From: Poriferisodalis sp965231925
GTDB lineage: Bacteria > Actinomycetota > Acidimicrobiia > Acidimicrobiales > Poriferisodalaceae
DNA: 64,000 nucleotides
Direction of reading: 5' to 3'
NCBI GenBank assembly: GCA_965231925.1
Contig: OZ246894.1
Span: 4,154,001-4,218,000, forward strand
Position 1 is the first letter of the stretch. Every line of letters begins with the position of its first letter. A program made the position numbers and the translations under genes. Shown here piece after piece: positions 49,502-56,738 of the stretch. A model generated the notes under the pieces. It did no database searches and was not told where the DNA came from. It was given only the letters and a program-made list of their open reading frames with translations.

Positions 49502-51697
49502 TCAATTTGCCGTCTCAAACATTTCCTTCACCTCTGCGTACAGCCTTCTCAAATGTTCATCCGACATATCAATCAGAGGTTCGTACATGAACGAGTTCAA
49601 GTGAATGCTCTCAGGTGTCATTAACGCCACGCGATCGAGGATTCCTATGTTCTCTTCGTCGTCAGGAAACATAGTGCGGTGCCGTTGAATCAGGGCATAC
49701 GTTTGATTGGCATCGATGGACGCCACGAAATCGGGTTCCTGAATTTGCACAATTACAAACTGTTCGGCCATTAGTCGAATAGCGATAGCCAACACTACCT
49801 TACCTTCCAGACCAGGATGCGACACCTCCGTCAAACACTTCTCCGCTTCTTGCACAACTAGGTCATAAATCAATCTGCTGTCGCCGGATGCATCGCGTTC
49901 CGATCGGCAAATAGAACAATAAATCTCTTCAAGTTCACCCACTGTCATCGAGCTAGAGTTCGCAGTCCAATGCAAGATTGAAGTAAGCTGATCAAACTTT
50001 GCGTCATCCTCACCAGTCGTCATTTCTACAATGTTCCGCAGGAATGGCACGCAGGCAATCTTCTTTCTTGGATCGGCGAAGAAGTTGGGCTTCCAATCTC
50101 GCGCGAACACATTACGGACTCCGCTGGCCCGCTCAAGTGTAACGCCGTTTTCATCCCTCGACGCCATCAGGCACTTGGAGTACTTGACGAATCTACTCTG
50201 AACAGTTCGTAAGAAATCAAAGTTGTGAGTCATTATAAGTAACTTGAATTGATCATAGTCACTAATATCTTTCAAATACTGAATGATGGCATACTTGTTT
50301 CGGTAATCAAACGAATCGGCTATGTCGTCAACTACGATGAGGGCCTCTTGTTCGTTCTTTCGTCGTGTCTCGATTTCGAACATGACATTCAAGATATACA
50401 GTGCCTTGCGTTCGCCCGTACTGAGTGATCTGAGCAAATCCTCCCGCTGCAGCTCTGCCTCGTCGGCACCATCGGTGTAGGTGAACCCGAGTTCAATGAT
50501 GGAATTCTGGCCGAGGAGCACTTCGACCTTGTTTCGCGCCTCAAGCGTGAACGGCACAAAGAAGCGCTCGTTGAAGATATCGATTACTTCCTCCCACTGC
50601 GTTCGTTGTGCTTGGGCCACAACCTCGAGTTGTTGCCGCCGCGTTTCAACTGCCCGGTGCTTCGACAGCCAATCGTCGTATAGATCCTCGTGTTCCTTAA
50701 TGTAAGATTTGATGATATCTTGCCTGAGTTTAGCGGGGTTAGCCAAGCACGAGAGAATTGCTTGGTTTTCGCGAACGTACTCATAAAAGTCACGCAGCTG
50801 AACGTTGCGCTGTAGCTGCCGCGCCACGTCGTCGAACCTTCGTCGCAGCGCGATATCCGTTAGGATAGTGGTCTTTTCCTCTGAGATAAGGTCCTCTAGC
50901 TCCGTACTGTCGCGTATCTCACGATTGCCGGTTGCGGCATTGAGATGAACCGTGTGCCTAGCATCAAAAAAACCATTGGCTGCCAAATTCTTAGCAATTT
51001 GTCCAGCTTTGTAGTAGTCGAATGTGCCCTTCTTAAAATAGGTTGAACGTGACAGCAATTCGTCGTACCGCTGTGCATACTCTTCTACGGCATCCTTGAG
51101 GTCTTTGGTGTCCAGAGCACCCGTTACTTTTTCGTTAAATATCTTGTCGTACTCGACATCAAAAAAGGGTGCGTCTGCTTGATGGCGAACTTCGTTCTCA
51201 ACGCGAATGAGAGCGTCGTCGAGTGCCGCTGGCGCTTGCATAATCGCGTTCGATATTTCCGCAGCCATATCCTGCTTCGTTTGTGATTGAGCCCGTATCG
51301 CCGCTATCAGCTTGTCCCTTGCACTTGCCGCGTCGTGAAGTAAACCATCGTACTCTTGCTTCAGTTTGGAATCGAGCAGCAACGTCGACGTTTGTTCACT
51401 GGGTCCCAGCTCTTCGTCATATGGCGTCAGCACCAGAACATCTTCGGCACGAATCGCGCAGTCTTGGTCATCGGTAATCTCTCGGATTGTTCGGCGACTC
51501 GGAAATATGCGGTCTTGCGACTCGATTGCATCTGCAACATCTTGGAAAGTCTTGGCGAGCGATGATTTCATGGCACCATTCGGTGCATATATCGCATACG
51601 CCTGAGCATTTGTGAAATCGAATTCAGTTGCCAAATGCTTGATGCCATAGCAATTCTCCAAGCGGATTTTCACGGTCTGCACTTGTGGCCTCTCCAT
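49502..51697 (-). CDS. ABC/SMC-type ATPase, candidate defence gene
   Basis: The 731-residue protein begins with IRLENCYGIKHLATEFDF and a variant Walker A, YAPNGAMKSSLAKTF (residues 37-51), in which Met replaces the usual Gly before Lys. A long helical central region follows, then an ABC signature-like LSTGERKALYILNVMFEIE, Walker B EALIVVDDIADSFDYRN, and the switch His in MTHNFDFLRTV. This is the RloC/PrrC/AAA_13-like layout of ATPases that guard against phages, but no anticodon-nuclease or HNH domain is visible. Codon choice is distinctly AT-richer than its neighbours, so it is probably recently acquired. It stands alone between insertion sequences. Confidence 0.75.
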   Translation of the reverse strand: MERPQVQTVKIRLENCYGIKHLATEFDFTNAQAYAIYAPNGAMKSSLAKTFQDVADAIESQDRIFPSRRTIREITDDQDCAIRAEDVLVLTPYDEELGPSEQTSTLLLDSKLKQEYDGLLHDAASARDKLIAAIRAQSQTKQDMAAEISNAIMQAPAALDDALIRVENEVRHQADAPFFDVEYDKIFNEKVTGALDTKDLKDAVEEYAQRYDELLSRSTYFKKGTFDYYKAGQIAKNLAANGFFDARHTVHLNAATGNREIRDSTELEDLISEEKTTILTDIALRRRFDDVARQLQRNVQLRDFYEYVRENQAILSCLANPAKLRQDIIKSYIKEHEDLYDDWLSKHRAVETRRQQLEVVAQAQRTQWEEVIDIFNERFFVPFTLEARNKVEVLLGQNSIIELGFTYTDGADEAELQREDLLRSLSTGERKALYILNVMFEIETRRKNEQEALIVVDDIADSFDYRNKYAIIQYLKDISDYDQFKLLIMTHNFDFLRTVQSRFVKYSKCLMASRDENGVTLERASGVRNVFARDWKPNFFADPRKKIACVPFLRNIVEMTTGEDDAKFDQLTSILHWTANSSSMTVGELEEIYCSICRSERDASGDSRLIYDLVVQEAEKCLTEVSHPGLEGKVVLAIAIRLMAEQFVIVQIQEPDFVASIDANQTYALIQRHRTMFPDDEENIGILDRVALMTPESIHLNSFMYEPLIDMSDEHLRRLYAEVKEMFETAN

Positions 51698-51698
51698 T

Positions 51699-51734
51699 CA
51701 TGCTGAAAATATTGCAGTATCGATACAATGGTAA
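51699..51734 (-). promoter_or_regulatory. Candidate promoter for the ATPase with central palindrome
   Basis: On the minus strand, TTACCA (51734-51729) and TATTTT (51711-51706) are spaced by 17 bp, good -35 and -10 boxes. The perfect palindrome GTATCGATAC at 51717-51726 lies between them and could bind a repressor. The -10 box is only 8 bp from the ATG at 51697, so the message would have almost no leader. Confidence 0.5.
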
Positions 51735-51915
51735 TTTATCTGCGCCACTCAGGAGACTCTATGCGGCATTGCTCGAATCGTCTCCCTTACTCAGTGCTGA
51801 CGCCTCTCCGCGTGTGGTTCGGTGCGTGCCACGCTTGATTCGCCGGACGCGATGACAGGAACCCGTTAATCGGCCAGTCACCATCCTGCACCTGGCACTT
51901 CCCCGCGTTGGCCGG

Positions 51916-52122
51916 TCAGTTGGTTAAGACGGGCTGGTCGCTCGTGGTGTGACGGTAGTGGGCTTCGTGTTCGTCGGGGGTTCGGCGCTCCAGGCTGGTG
52001 TGACGCCGGTGGGGGTTGTAGCGAGCGAGCCACTCGAAGATCGGCCGGCGTGCGGTGGCCCGGTCGGGGTAGCGGTGCCGGTGGACGAGTTCTCGTTTGA
52101 GGCTGGAGACCAACGCCTCTGA
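51916..52122 (-). pseudogene. Outer IS3 orfB, 3' fragment
   Basis: This encodes the C-terminal end of an IS3 transposase: NTSEALVSSLKRELVHRHRY, then RRPIFEWLARYNPHRRHTSL and ERRTPDEHEAHYRH. The catalytic Glu should be in the SEALVSSLKRE segment. The upstream part of the same gene resumes at about 53677 on the other side of the inner element. Stop codon at 51916. Confidence 0.85.
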
Positions 52123-52198
52123 GGTGTTTCTGACTCTTCGCGACAGTTCGCCGGTTTTTTCAAGTCGCATCGGTGGGCGGGCGGTGGTGGTTGTGTGG

Positions 52199-53257
52199 TC
52201 ATGGTAGTGGTCGGTTTCGGCGGGTGGCGCGTCGGCGGGCGTCGGCTGCGCGAAGCCCGTCTTGGCGTGCTTGGCGGATCTGGTCGCCGCGGCCTTCGTG
52301 CTCGTCGTCGGGGGTGACGTATCCGATGCCTTGGTGCAGCCGCACGCTGTTGTAGTGATGCCGGACGCGTTCGAGTTCTCGTTTGAGGTCGGCGGGGTCG
52401 TCGAGCGTTTCGAGGTGGGGGTGCTCGGTCTTGATGTGCCCGAACAGGGACTCGATCCATGCCTGGTCGGTGGGCGTGGAAGGTCTGCCGAAGTGCTGAG
52501 CGATCGAGCAGATGGCCATGAACCTGGCGGTGTCGCCGGCGCGCATCTCGGGGCCGTTGTCGGACACTGCCAACAGCAGCGGCACGCCGTCGCTGTGGGG
52601 CGGCTCGGCGTCGGGATCGCCCAGGCGGGCGGCGATCCCCTCGGTGAGCAGTCCCTCGTTGTGGAGCGCTCGGGTGAACAGGATTCTGGCAGCGACCGAG
52701 TCCGGTGCTGAGGTGTGGTGGGTGGCGATCCATTTGCGGGACACGACATCGACGATCGCATAGGCATATTTCGTGTGCGGGCATCGGGGGAACTGGGTGC
52801 CGTCCCAGCACCACAGCTGGTTGGGACGCCACTGCGTCCACGACGGCCACGGCTTCTTGACGCTGCGCGCAGGCCGCGGCGCGCCGGCCAACGCGAGGCC
52901 GTGACCTGCGAGAACGCGGTCCACGGTCGAAGGCGACACCCACACCCGGCCCAGACAGGAGCCGCGATGGGCGAGCTTGCGATGAGACCGGTCGATGTCG
53001 CCCCACTCGTCGAACAACGCCACGATCTCGTCGCGTTCCCAGCTCAGCAGCCCATGCACCGGCCGCCCCCCAGGGCGGTCGTCGTCCAAGCGGCCCGCTG
53101 CTCGGCGCTGTGCCCAGCGCCACGCCCGGCGCCGCTCGAGGCCCAGCACCGCGCACACCCGCCTGTGCGACCAGCCAGCCGAGGCGGCGTCGTCGATCAG
53201 ACCCAGCAGCACAGCTTTGGCGGTCCCGCCGACGCGGGCGGGGACAGGACCGCTCAT
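52199..53257 (-). CDS. Inner IS3-family transposase, orfB
   Basis: The 352-residue protein has the rve integrase core: RPNQLWCWDGTQFPRCPHTK (first catalytic Asp near residue 145), LAVSDNGPEMRAGDTARFM (second Asp), and TPTDQAWIESLFGHIKTEHP (Glu). An upstream HTH_21-like part (HRRVCAVLGLERRRAWRWAQ) matches IS3 orfB. Its ATG at 53257 overlaps orfA's stop (ATGA), suggesting translational coupling or programmed frameshifting. All three acids are present, so it could be active. Confidence 0.9.
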   Translation of the reverse strand: MSGPVPARVGGTAKAVLLGLIDDAASAGWSHRRVCAVLGLERRRAWRWAQRRAAGRLDDDRPGGRPVHGLLSWERDEIVALFDEWGDIDRSHRKLAHRGSCLGRVWVSPSTVDRVLAGHGLALAGAPRPARSVKKPWPSWTQWRPNQLWCWDGTQFPRCPHTKYAYAIVDVVSRKWIATHHTSAPDSVAARILFTRALHNEGLLTEGIAARLGDPDAEPPHSDGVPLLLAVSDNGPEMRAGDTARFMAICSIAQHFGRPSTPTDQAWIESLFGHIKTEHPHLETLDDPADLKRELERVRHHYNSVRLHQGIGYVTPDDEHEGRGDQIRQARQDGLRAADARRRATRRNRPLP

Positions 53258-53583
53258 CCCCAACCCGCCCTTCCCCGCAGCACCGCCAGCTCCACGGCCT
53301 GCTCGACCACCGTGCGCCCCAGCCGCTCCACCTCCGCCCGCAAAGCCGCGGCCTCGGTCGCCTCGGCCCGGGACTGCCGCGGGCGGCCCGGACGCGACGA
53401 CCCCAAAGCGGCGATCGCGCCGTCGCGGGCCACAGCCCGCAAACGAGAGATCACCGACCGGTCCACGCCCGCCTCCGCGGCCGCTTCCGACTGGGTGACC
53501 TGCCCCGCGAGCATCCTCACCCACAAGTCGTACTTCTGCTCTGCTGTGAGCAGCCTCTTCGGTTTGCGGTCCGGCGAACTCAT
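53254..53583 (-). CDS. Inner IS3-family orfA (HTH)
   Basis: The 109-residue protein from the ATG at 53583 is basic at the start (SSPDRKPKRLLTAEQKYDLW) with a helix-turn-helix, VTQSEAAAEAGVDRSVISRL, then a C-terminal coiled coil (AALRAEVERLGRTVVEQAVE). This is the DNA-binding part of an IS3-type transposase. It overlaps orfB by 4 bp. Confidence 0.85.
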   Translation of the reverse strand: MSSPDRKPKRLLTAEQKYDLWVRMLAGQVTQSEAAAEAGVDRSVISRLRAVARDGAIAALGSSRPGRPRQSRAEATEAAALRAEVERLGRTVVEQAVELAVLRGRAGWG

Positions 53584-53676
53584 CAGCCGCGGCCTCCTGA
53601 ACAAAGACCGCCAACCCTGCCCGACGCTGCTTGAAAAAACTCAGGACCTGTCGCGCGAAGTCAGACGCAACACACC

Positions 53677-54390
53677 GGCCACGGCGTTGTCTGCGGACGA
53701 TCCGACACGGCCTACTGATTGGGCCAGTCCCCAGCCGGCGACGCGGGCGCGGAGCTTGCCCGCGAGGTATTGGCTGCCGCGGTCGGAGTGAAAGACGATC
53801 CCGGCGGTGCGGCCTGCGCGTGCGGCCCCGGCCATGTCGAGCGCGTCGGCGACGAGGCGGGTGTCGATTCGGTTGCTCATCTGGTAGCCGAGCAGCCGCC
53901 GGCCGCCCAAATCGAGCACCACCGCGAGGTACAGCCAGCCCTCGCCGGTACGCACCTAGGTGATGTCCGACACCCACGCCCGGTCCGGGGCGCCCACAGC
54001 GAACCGGCGGCCGACCAGATCGGGCAGCCTCGGCGCCGACCGTGCAGCGGTCGTGGTGCGCTTGGGGCGCCGCGGGCGGATCCCTGCGATCCGGTGGGCT
54101 CTCATCAGCCTGGCGACACGCTCGGGATTCACCCGATGCCCTCTCGAGCGCAGCTCCGCGGTCACCCGAGGCGACCCATAAGTGCCGTCCGAAGCGGCAT
54201 GAATTTCGCCGATCTCCGCGACCAGGGCCGTCTCACGGTCCGTCGGCGGTGCCGCGTGGGTGGCCTGCCACTCATAGAACGCCTGGCGGCTCACGCGTGT
54301 AGCCCTGCAGCACATCGAGGTCGGGAACCCCTCGGCCTTTCGGGCCAGCGCCCACCGGTAGCGGGTCACTGTCCCGACTCGGTCACCCAA
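53677..54390 (-). pseudogene. Outer IS3 orfB, 5' fragment with nonsense codon
   Basis: The reading frame encodes RVSRQAFYEWQATHAAPPTD and SDGTYGSPRVTAELRSRGHR, then the integrase start RAWVSDIT. A TAG at 53956-53958 stands where Tyr is expected before VRTGEGWLYLAVVLDLGGRR. The frame continues with VFHSDRGSQYLAGKLR (second catalytic Asp) and SADNAVA, at which point the inner element interrupts it. It has thus been inactivated twice. Confidence 0.85.
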
Positions 54391-54701
54391 ACCGCCGTCG
54401 CTCGTTTGAGCAGATCACGCTCCATGCGCAGCTGCGCGTTCTCCCGCCGCAGCCGCGCCAGCTCGGACCGCTCGGTCGTGGCGAGCCCCTCGCGCTCGCC
54501 GCGGTCGATGCGCGCCCGGCGGACCCAGTTGCCCAGATTCGACTCGCCGATCCCAAGCGCCCGAGCCACCGACGCGACAGCGCGGCCCCCCTCGAGAACC
54601 AAAGCGACAGCGTCCGCCTTGAACTCCCTCGGGAACGATCTTCGCGTACGACCCGGCGCCAACACCGGCCCCGACCGCTGCTCTTCCTGCATCGTTGACA
54701 T
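54366..54701 (-). CDS. Outer IS3-family orfA (HTH)
   Basis: The 111-residue protein carries the HTH of IS3 orfA: RRSFPREFKADAVALVLEGG and VASVARALGIGESNLGNWVR, then a leucine-zipper-like tail LARLRRENAQLRMERDLLKR. It seems intact although its partner orfB is broken. Its 3' end overlaps the orfB frame by 25 bp, where a frameshift would normally fuse the two. Confidence 0.85.
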   Translation of the reverse strand: MSTMQEEQRSGPVLAPGRTRRSFPREFKADAVALVLEGGRAVASVARALGIGESNLGNWVRRARIDRGEREGLATTERSELARLRRENAQLRMERDLLKRATAVWVTESGQ

Positions 54702-54745
54702 GGCTACCTCCTAATCGAGGTGACCGGTCAACAGGGGGAGGCACC

Positions 54746-54889
54746 GTAGAGGATGTCCAACGACTTGGAGGTCTTGTGGACAGTGCGGTTGAGGTCGCCG
54801 AAGATCTGCTGGCTGCGCTGCGTGCCCCCGTCGGGCAGCAAGACCACGGAAATCGAGTCGTTGGCGAGCGTCGGGTCCTCTACAAAGAT
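54746..54889 (-). pseudogene. Remnant of a DGQHR/DndB-type gene
   Basis: The minus-strand frame reads EDPTLANDSISVVLLPDGGT, then QRSQQIFGDLNRTVHKTSKS and LDILYGAS before meeting the outer IS3 end. The QRSQQIFGDLN and TSKSLDILY patterns are those of DndB/DGQHR-domain proteins, which regulate DNA phosphorothioation. A TAG at 54890-54892 precedes it, so the 5' part is also lost. No dndACDE genes occur nearby. Only about 48 residues remain, so the assignment rests on short similarity. Confidence 0.5.
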
Positions 54890-54892
54890 CTA

Positions 54893-55132
54893 ATTGGAGA
54901 CATATTTTGCAAATGCACGCGTTGGCAAATGGCCAGCGACGTTCGATAGCGCTGATCCGTCGGCCTATGCAGCACAGCCAGCGGGGCTGCCGCCGGACAT
55001 CGCAGGACGATCGGAACGCGTTTCGCGTGGCACCCCGTTGCCATACTGGTGCCGTACGGCCTGTGTGGTCGTCGGTAGCGCGTCGCAGCCCCAGAATGAA
55101 CGACGGGGCGGCCGATGGGAAGGAGGCCGGCG
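54893..55132. other. Gap before the Panacea pair, no gene seen
   Basis: About 240 bp without a supported gene. AAGGAGG at 55121-55127 is a strong ribosome binding site for the gene at 55133. The stretch holds the promoter for that pair. Confidence 0.5.
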
Positions 55133-55597
55133 ATGGCAAGCGCACATGACTCATCTGACCTCGTGCTGAGCCTGCTCGGGTCGGCCACGACCATGAAGCT
55201 GCAGAAGCTGCTGTATTACTGCCAAGGCTGGCACTTGGCGTGGGATGGCGAGGCACTATTCGACGAGCGCATCGAGGCGTGGGCAAACGGTCCCGTCGTC
55301 CGCGACATCTACGACCTGCATCGCGGCACGTTCCGACTGAACCATCCGCTCCCTGCTTCCTGGGGCGCTGACCATGAGCGGCTGACGAAGGACGAGCGCG
55401 AAACTGTCGAAGCCGTCGTGGACTTCTACGGTGACTGGTCCGCGGATCAGTTGTCGCGCGCTACGCACGGCGAACGGCCTTGGATCGAAGCGCGCGAGGG
55501 TCTTGCGCCTACTGAACGCGGCACGCGCGTCATCAGCCTTGACACGATGCAGGACTATTTCAGCGGACTGATGGACCAACAGTCCGAGGATGGCTAA
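55133..55597 (+). CDS. Panacea-domain antitoxin (SocA-like, DUF4065)
   Basis: The 154-residue protein matches the Panacea/SocA domain: MKLQKLLYYCQGWHLAWDGE near residue 20, IEAWANGPVVRDIYDLHRG near residue 48, and a C-terminal SADQLSRATHGERPWIEAR. Panacea proteins neutralise various toxins in two-gene systems. AAGGAGG 5 bp upstream fixes the ATG at 55133. It overlaps the next gene by 8 bp, so the products are coupled. The order antitoxin-first is usual for this family. Confidence 0.85.
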   Translation: MASAHDSSDLVLSLLGSATTMKLQKLLYYCQGWHLAWDGEALFDERIEAWANGPVVRDIYDLHRGTFRLNHPLPASWGADHERLTKDERETVEAVVDFYGDWSADQLSRATHGERPWIEAREGLAPTERGTRVISLDTMQDYFSGLMDQQSEDG

Positions 55598-56063
55598 ACG
55601 CCCGAAGGGCACTCAGCCGAAGCGCTCGAAACAGCACGGCCCCCGCCCAAGCGCAACGCCGCCAGGCCCTGACAACGCTGCCCTCTCGCGGCGGTTCTCG
55701 ACGCTGGACCGTACCTACCCTCAACAGGGCGGCTGGAGCGCAATAGACGATGCCGACCTGCGCCGAATCGTTGACCGTGTCTCGACGCTGGACGACACGT
55801 CCATGACGCAGGTCCTTGCCGGATCGTCCACATCTCAGCGCGATTTCACGGTCTACGACCAAACGACAATCGACCGCGGCTTCAGCGCAGACGCGAAACG
55901 GCAACTGGCCGACCAAGAACGAGACGACGCGACCGAGATCGCGAGGATCCGAATCGGCAGCGCCAAGCGGCTCTACGCAGTCAGGACGCCCCGAGGCGTC
56001 TTCGAAATGCTGTGGTGGGACCCGAACCACGAGATCTACCCAACCGAACCGCGCAACACCTGA
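55590..56063 (+). CDS. Putative toxin partner of the Panacea protein
   Basis: The 157-residue protein has a basic N-terminus (AKRPKGTQPKRSKQHGPRPS), a middle segment RRIVDRVSTLDDTSMTQVLA and a conserved-looking end RIRIGSAKRLYAVRTPRGVF, then EMLWWDPNHEIYPTE. The LWWDPNHEIYP tail recurs in toxin-like partners of Panacea genes, as far as I recall; this could not be checked. It overlaps the Panacea gene by 8 bp. Toxin role is inferred from position. Confidence 0.6.
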   Translation: MAKRPKGTQPKRSKQHGPRPSATPPGPDNAALSRRFSTLDRTYPQQGGWSAIDDADLRRIVDRVSTLDDTSMTQVLAGSSTSQRDFTVYDQTTIDRGFSADAKRQLADQERDDATEIARIRIGSAKRLYAVRTPRGVFEMLWWDPNHEIYPTEPRNT

Positions 56064-56246
56064 CCCGCTGAGCATGCAGCCCAGTCGCGGCCGATTCGGC
56101 ACCGCTGTCGTTCCAAGAGGAGCCAGACGGGAAGGCACCGGATTCGGTAACCGTCCGGAGGCAGCCTCGAGGCGAAGCTGGCGTCAGCGCTGCTCGCTGT
56201 CCTCACCGTTCTCGAAGCGATGGGGTCCGCTGTCCGAAACGGCAAG

Positions 56247-56624
56247 TCACTCCTGCCGCTTCGCTGAAGCGGTTCCAGGCCGTCCCGCGTCGGCAAGAAA
56301 CTCAGCAAAGCGCAGCACCTGTTCCTTGTCGTGATCAGACAGCGTCTTGGTCGCCCGCAACAAGGGTTCGTCCACGTCGAGTTCGGCGCCGTCCTCCTCG
56401 AGCAGCCACGCCACGGGACGGCGGTACAGACGACCGAGACGCCTGAGCTCGAGCGATGAGACCCGACGCTTCCCAGATTCGATGGCCGACACGCTCGCAC
56501 GCGGAACGTCCAGCGCAGTCGCCACATCCTCTTGCAGCAGACCGATGTACTCACGCGCAAACCGCAAGCGCCGCGCGAGCGCCATCTCTTCTTCGACCGC
56601 CGGATCAGGCTCATCGGCGCTCAT
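56247..56624 (-). CDS. HTH Xre-type regulator
   Basis: The 125-residue protein has a helix-turn-helix, YIGLLQEDVATALDVPRASV, then SAIESGKRRVSSLELRRLGRL, followed by an acidic C-terminal half with PLLRATKTLSDHDKEQVLRF. The ATG at 56624 is the likely start; an in-frame extension to 56693 contains the palindromic sites and would be odd as coding sequence. It may be a solitary regulator or an antitoxin partner of the short-peptidase type. An ImmA/IrrE-type gene is not next to it. Confidence 0.75.
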   Translation of the reverse strand: MSADEPDPAVEEEMALARRLRFAREYIGLLQEDVATALDVPRASVSAIESGKRRVSSLELRRLGRLYRRPVAWLLEEDGAELDVDEPLLRATKTLSDHDKEQVLRFAEFLADAGRPGTASAKRQE

Positions 56625-56650
56625 GGCCTGCTCTCCCGCGTTGATGTCAC

Positions 56651-56693
56651 CTGACACGACACCAATGTCAGAATAGCTGACGTCTGCTGTCAA
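56651..56693 (-). promoter_or_regulatory. Inverted operators upstream of the HTH gene
   Basis: CTGACA-N9-TGTCAG lies at 56651-56671, and a second inverted pair TGAC/GTCA at 56679-56693. They sit 27 bp and 55 bp upstream of the ATG at 56624. A TTGACA lies at the far end of the block on the minus strand. These are probable autoregulatory sites. Confidence 0.5.
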
Positions 56694-56738
56694 GTTGCCC
56701 GACTGAATGGCTCTCGGGTCGGGAACGGTGACGGTCGA

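Larger units (their letters stand above)
52123..53676. mobile_element. Inner IS3-family element
   Basis: Inverted ends begin with GGTGTTTCTGAC-type sequence at about 52124 and end with the complement GTCAGACGCAACACACC at about 53676. Both share CGCGACAG and GTTTTTTCAAG further in. The element carries orfA (53254-53583) and orfB (52199-53257). It lies in the middle of the outer element's orfB, just after the codons for SADNAVA. Exact ends and any target duplication are uncertain. Confidence 0.75.
51894..54745. mobile_element. Outer IS3-family element, split by another IS
   Basis: Related inverted ends, GGCACTTCCCCGCGTTGGCC near 51894 and the complement of GTGCCTCCCCCTGTTGACCG near 54745, flank orfA (54366-54701) and an orfB that is split. 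The 5' part of orfB is at about 53677-54390 and the 3' part at about 51916-52122. Between them lies a complete second IS3-type element. The outer one is also crippled by a nonsense codon in orfB. Ends are approximate to a few bases. Confidence 0.8.
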
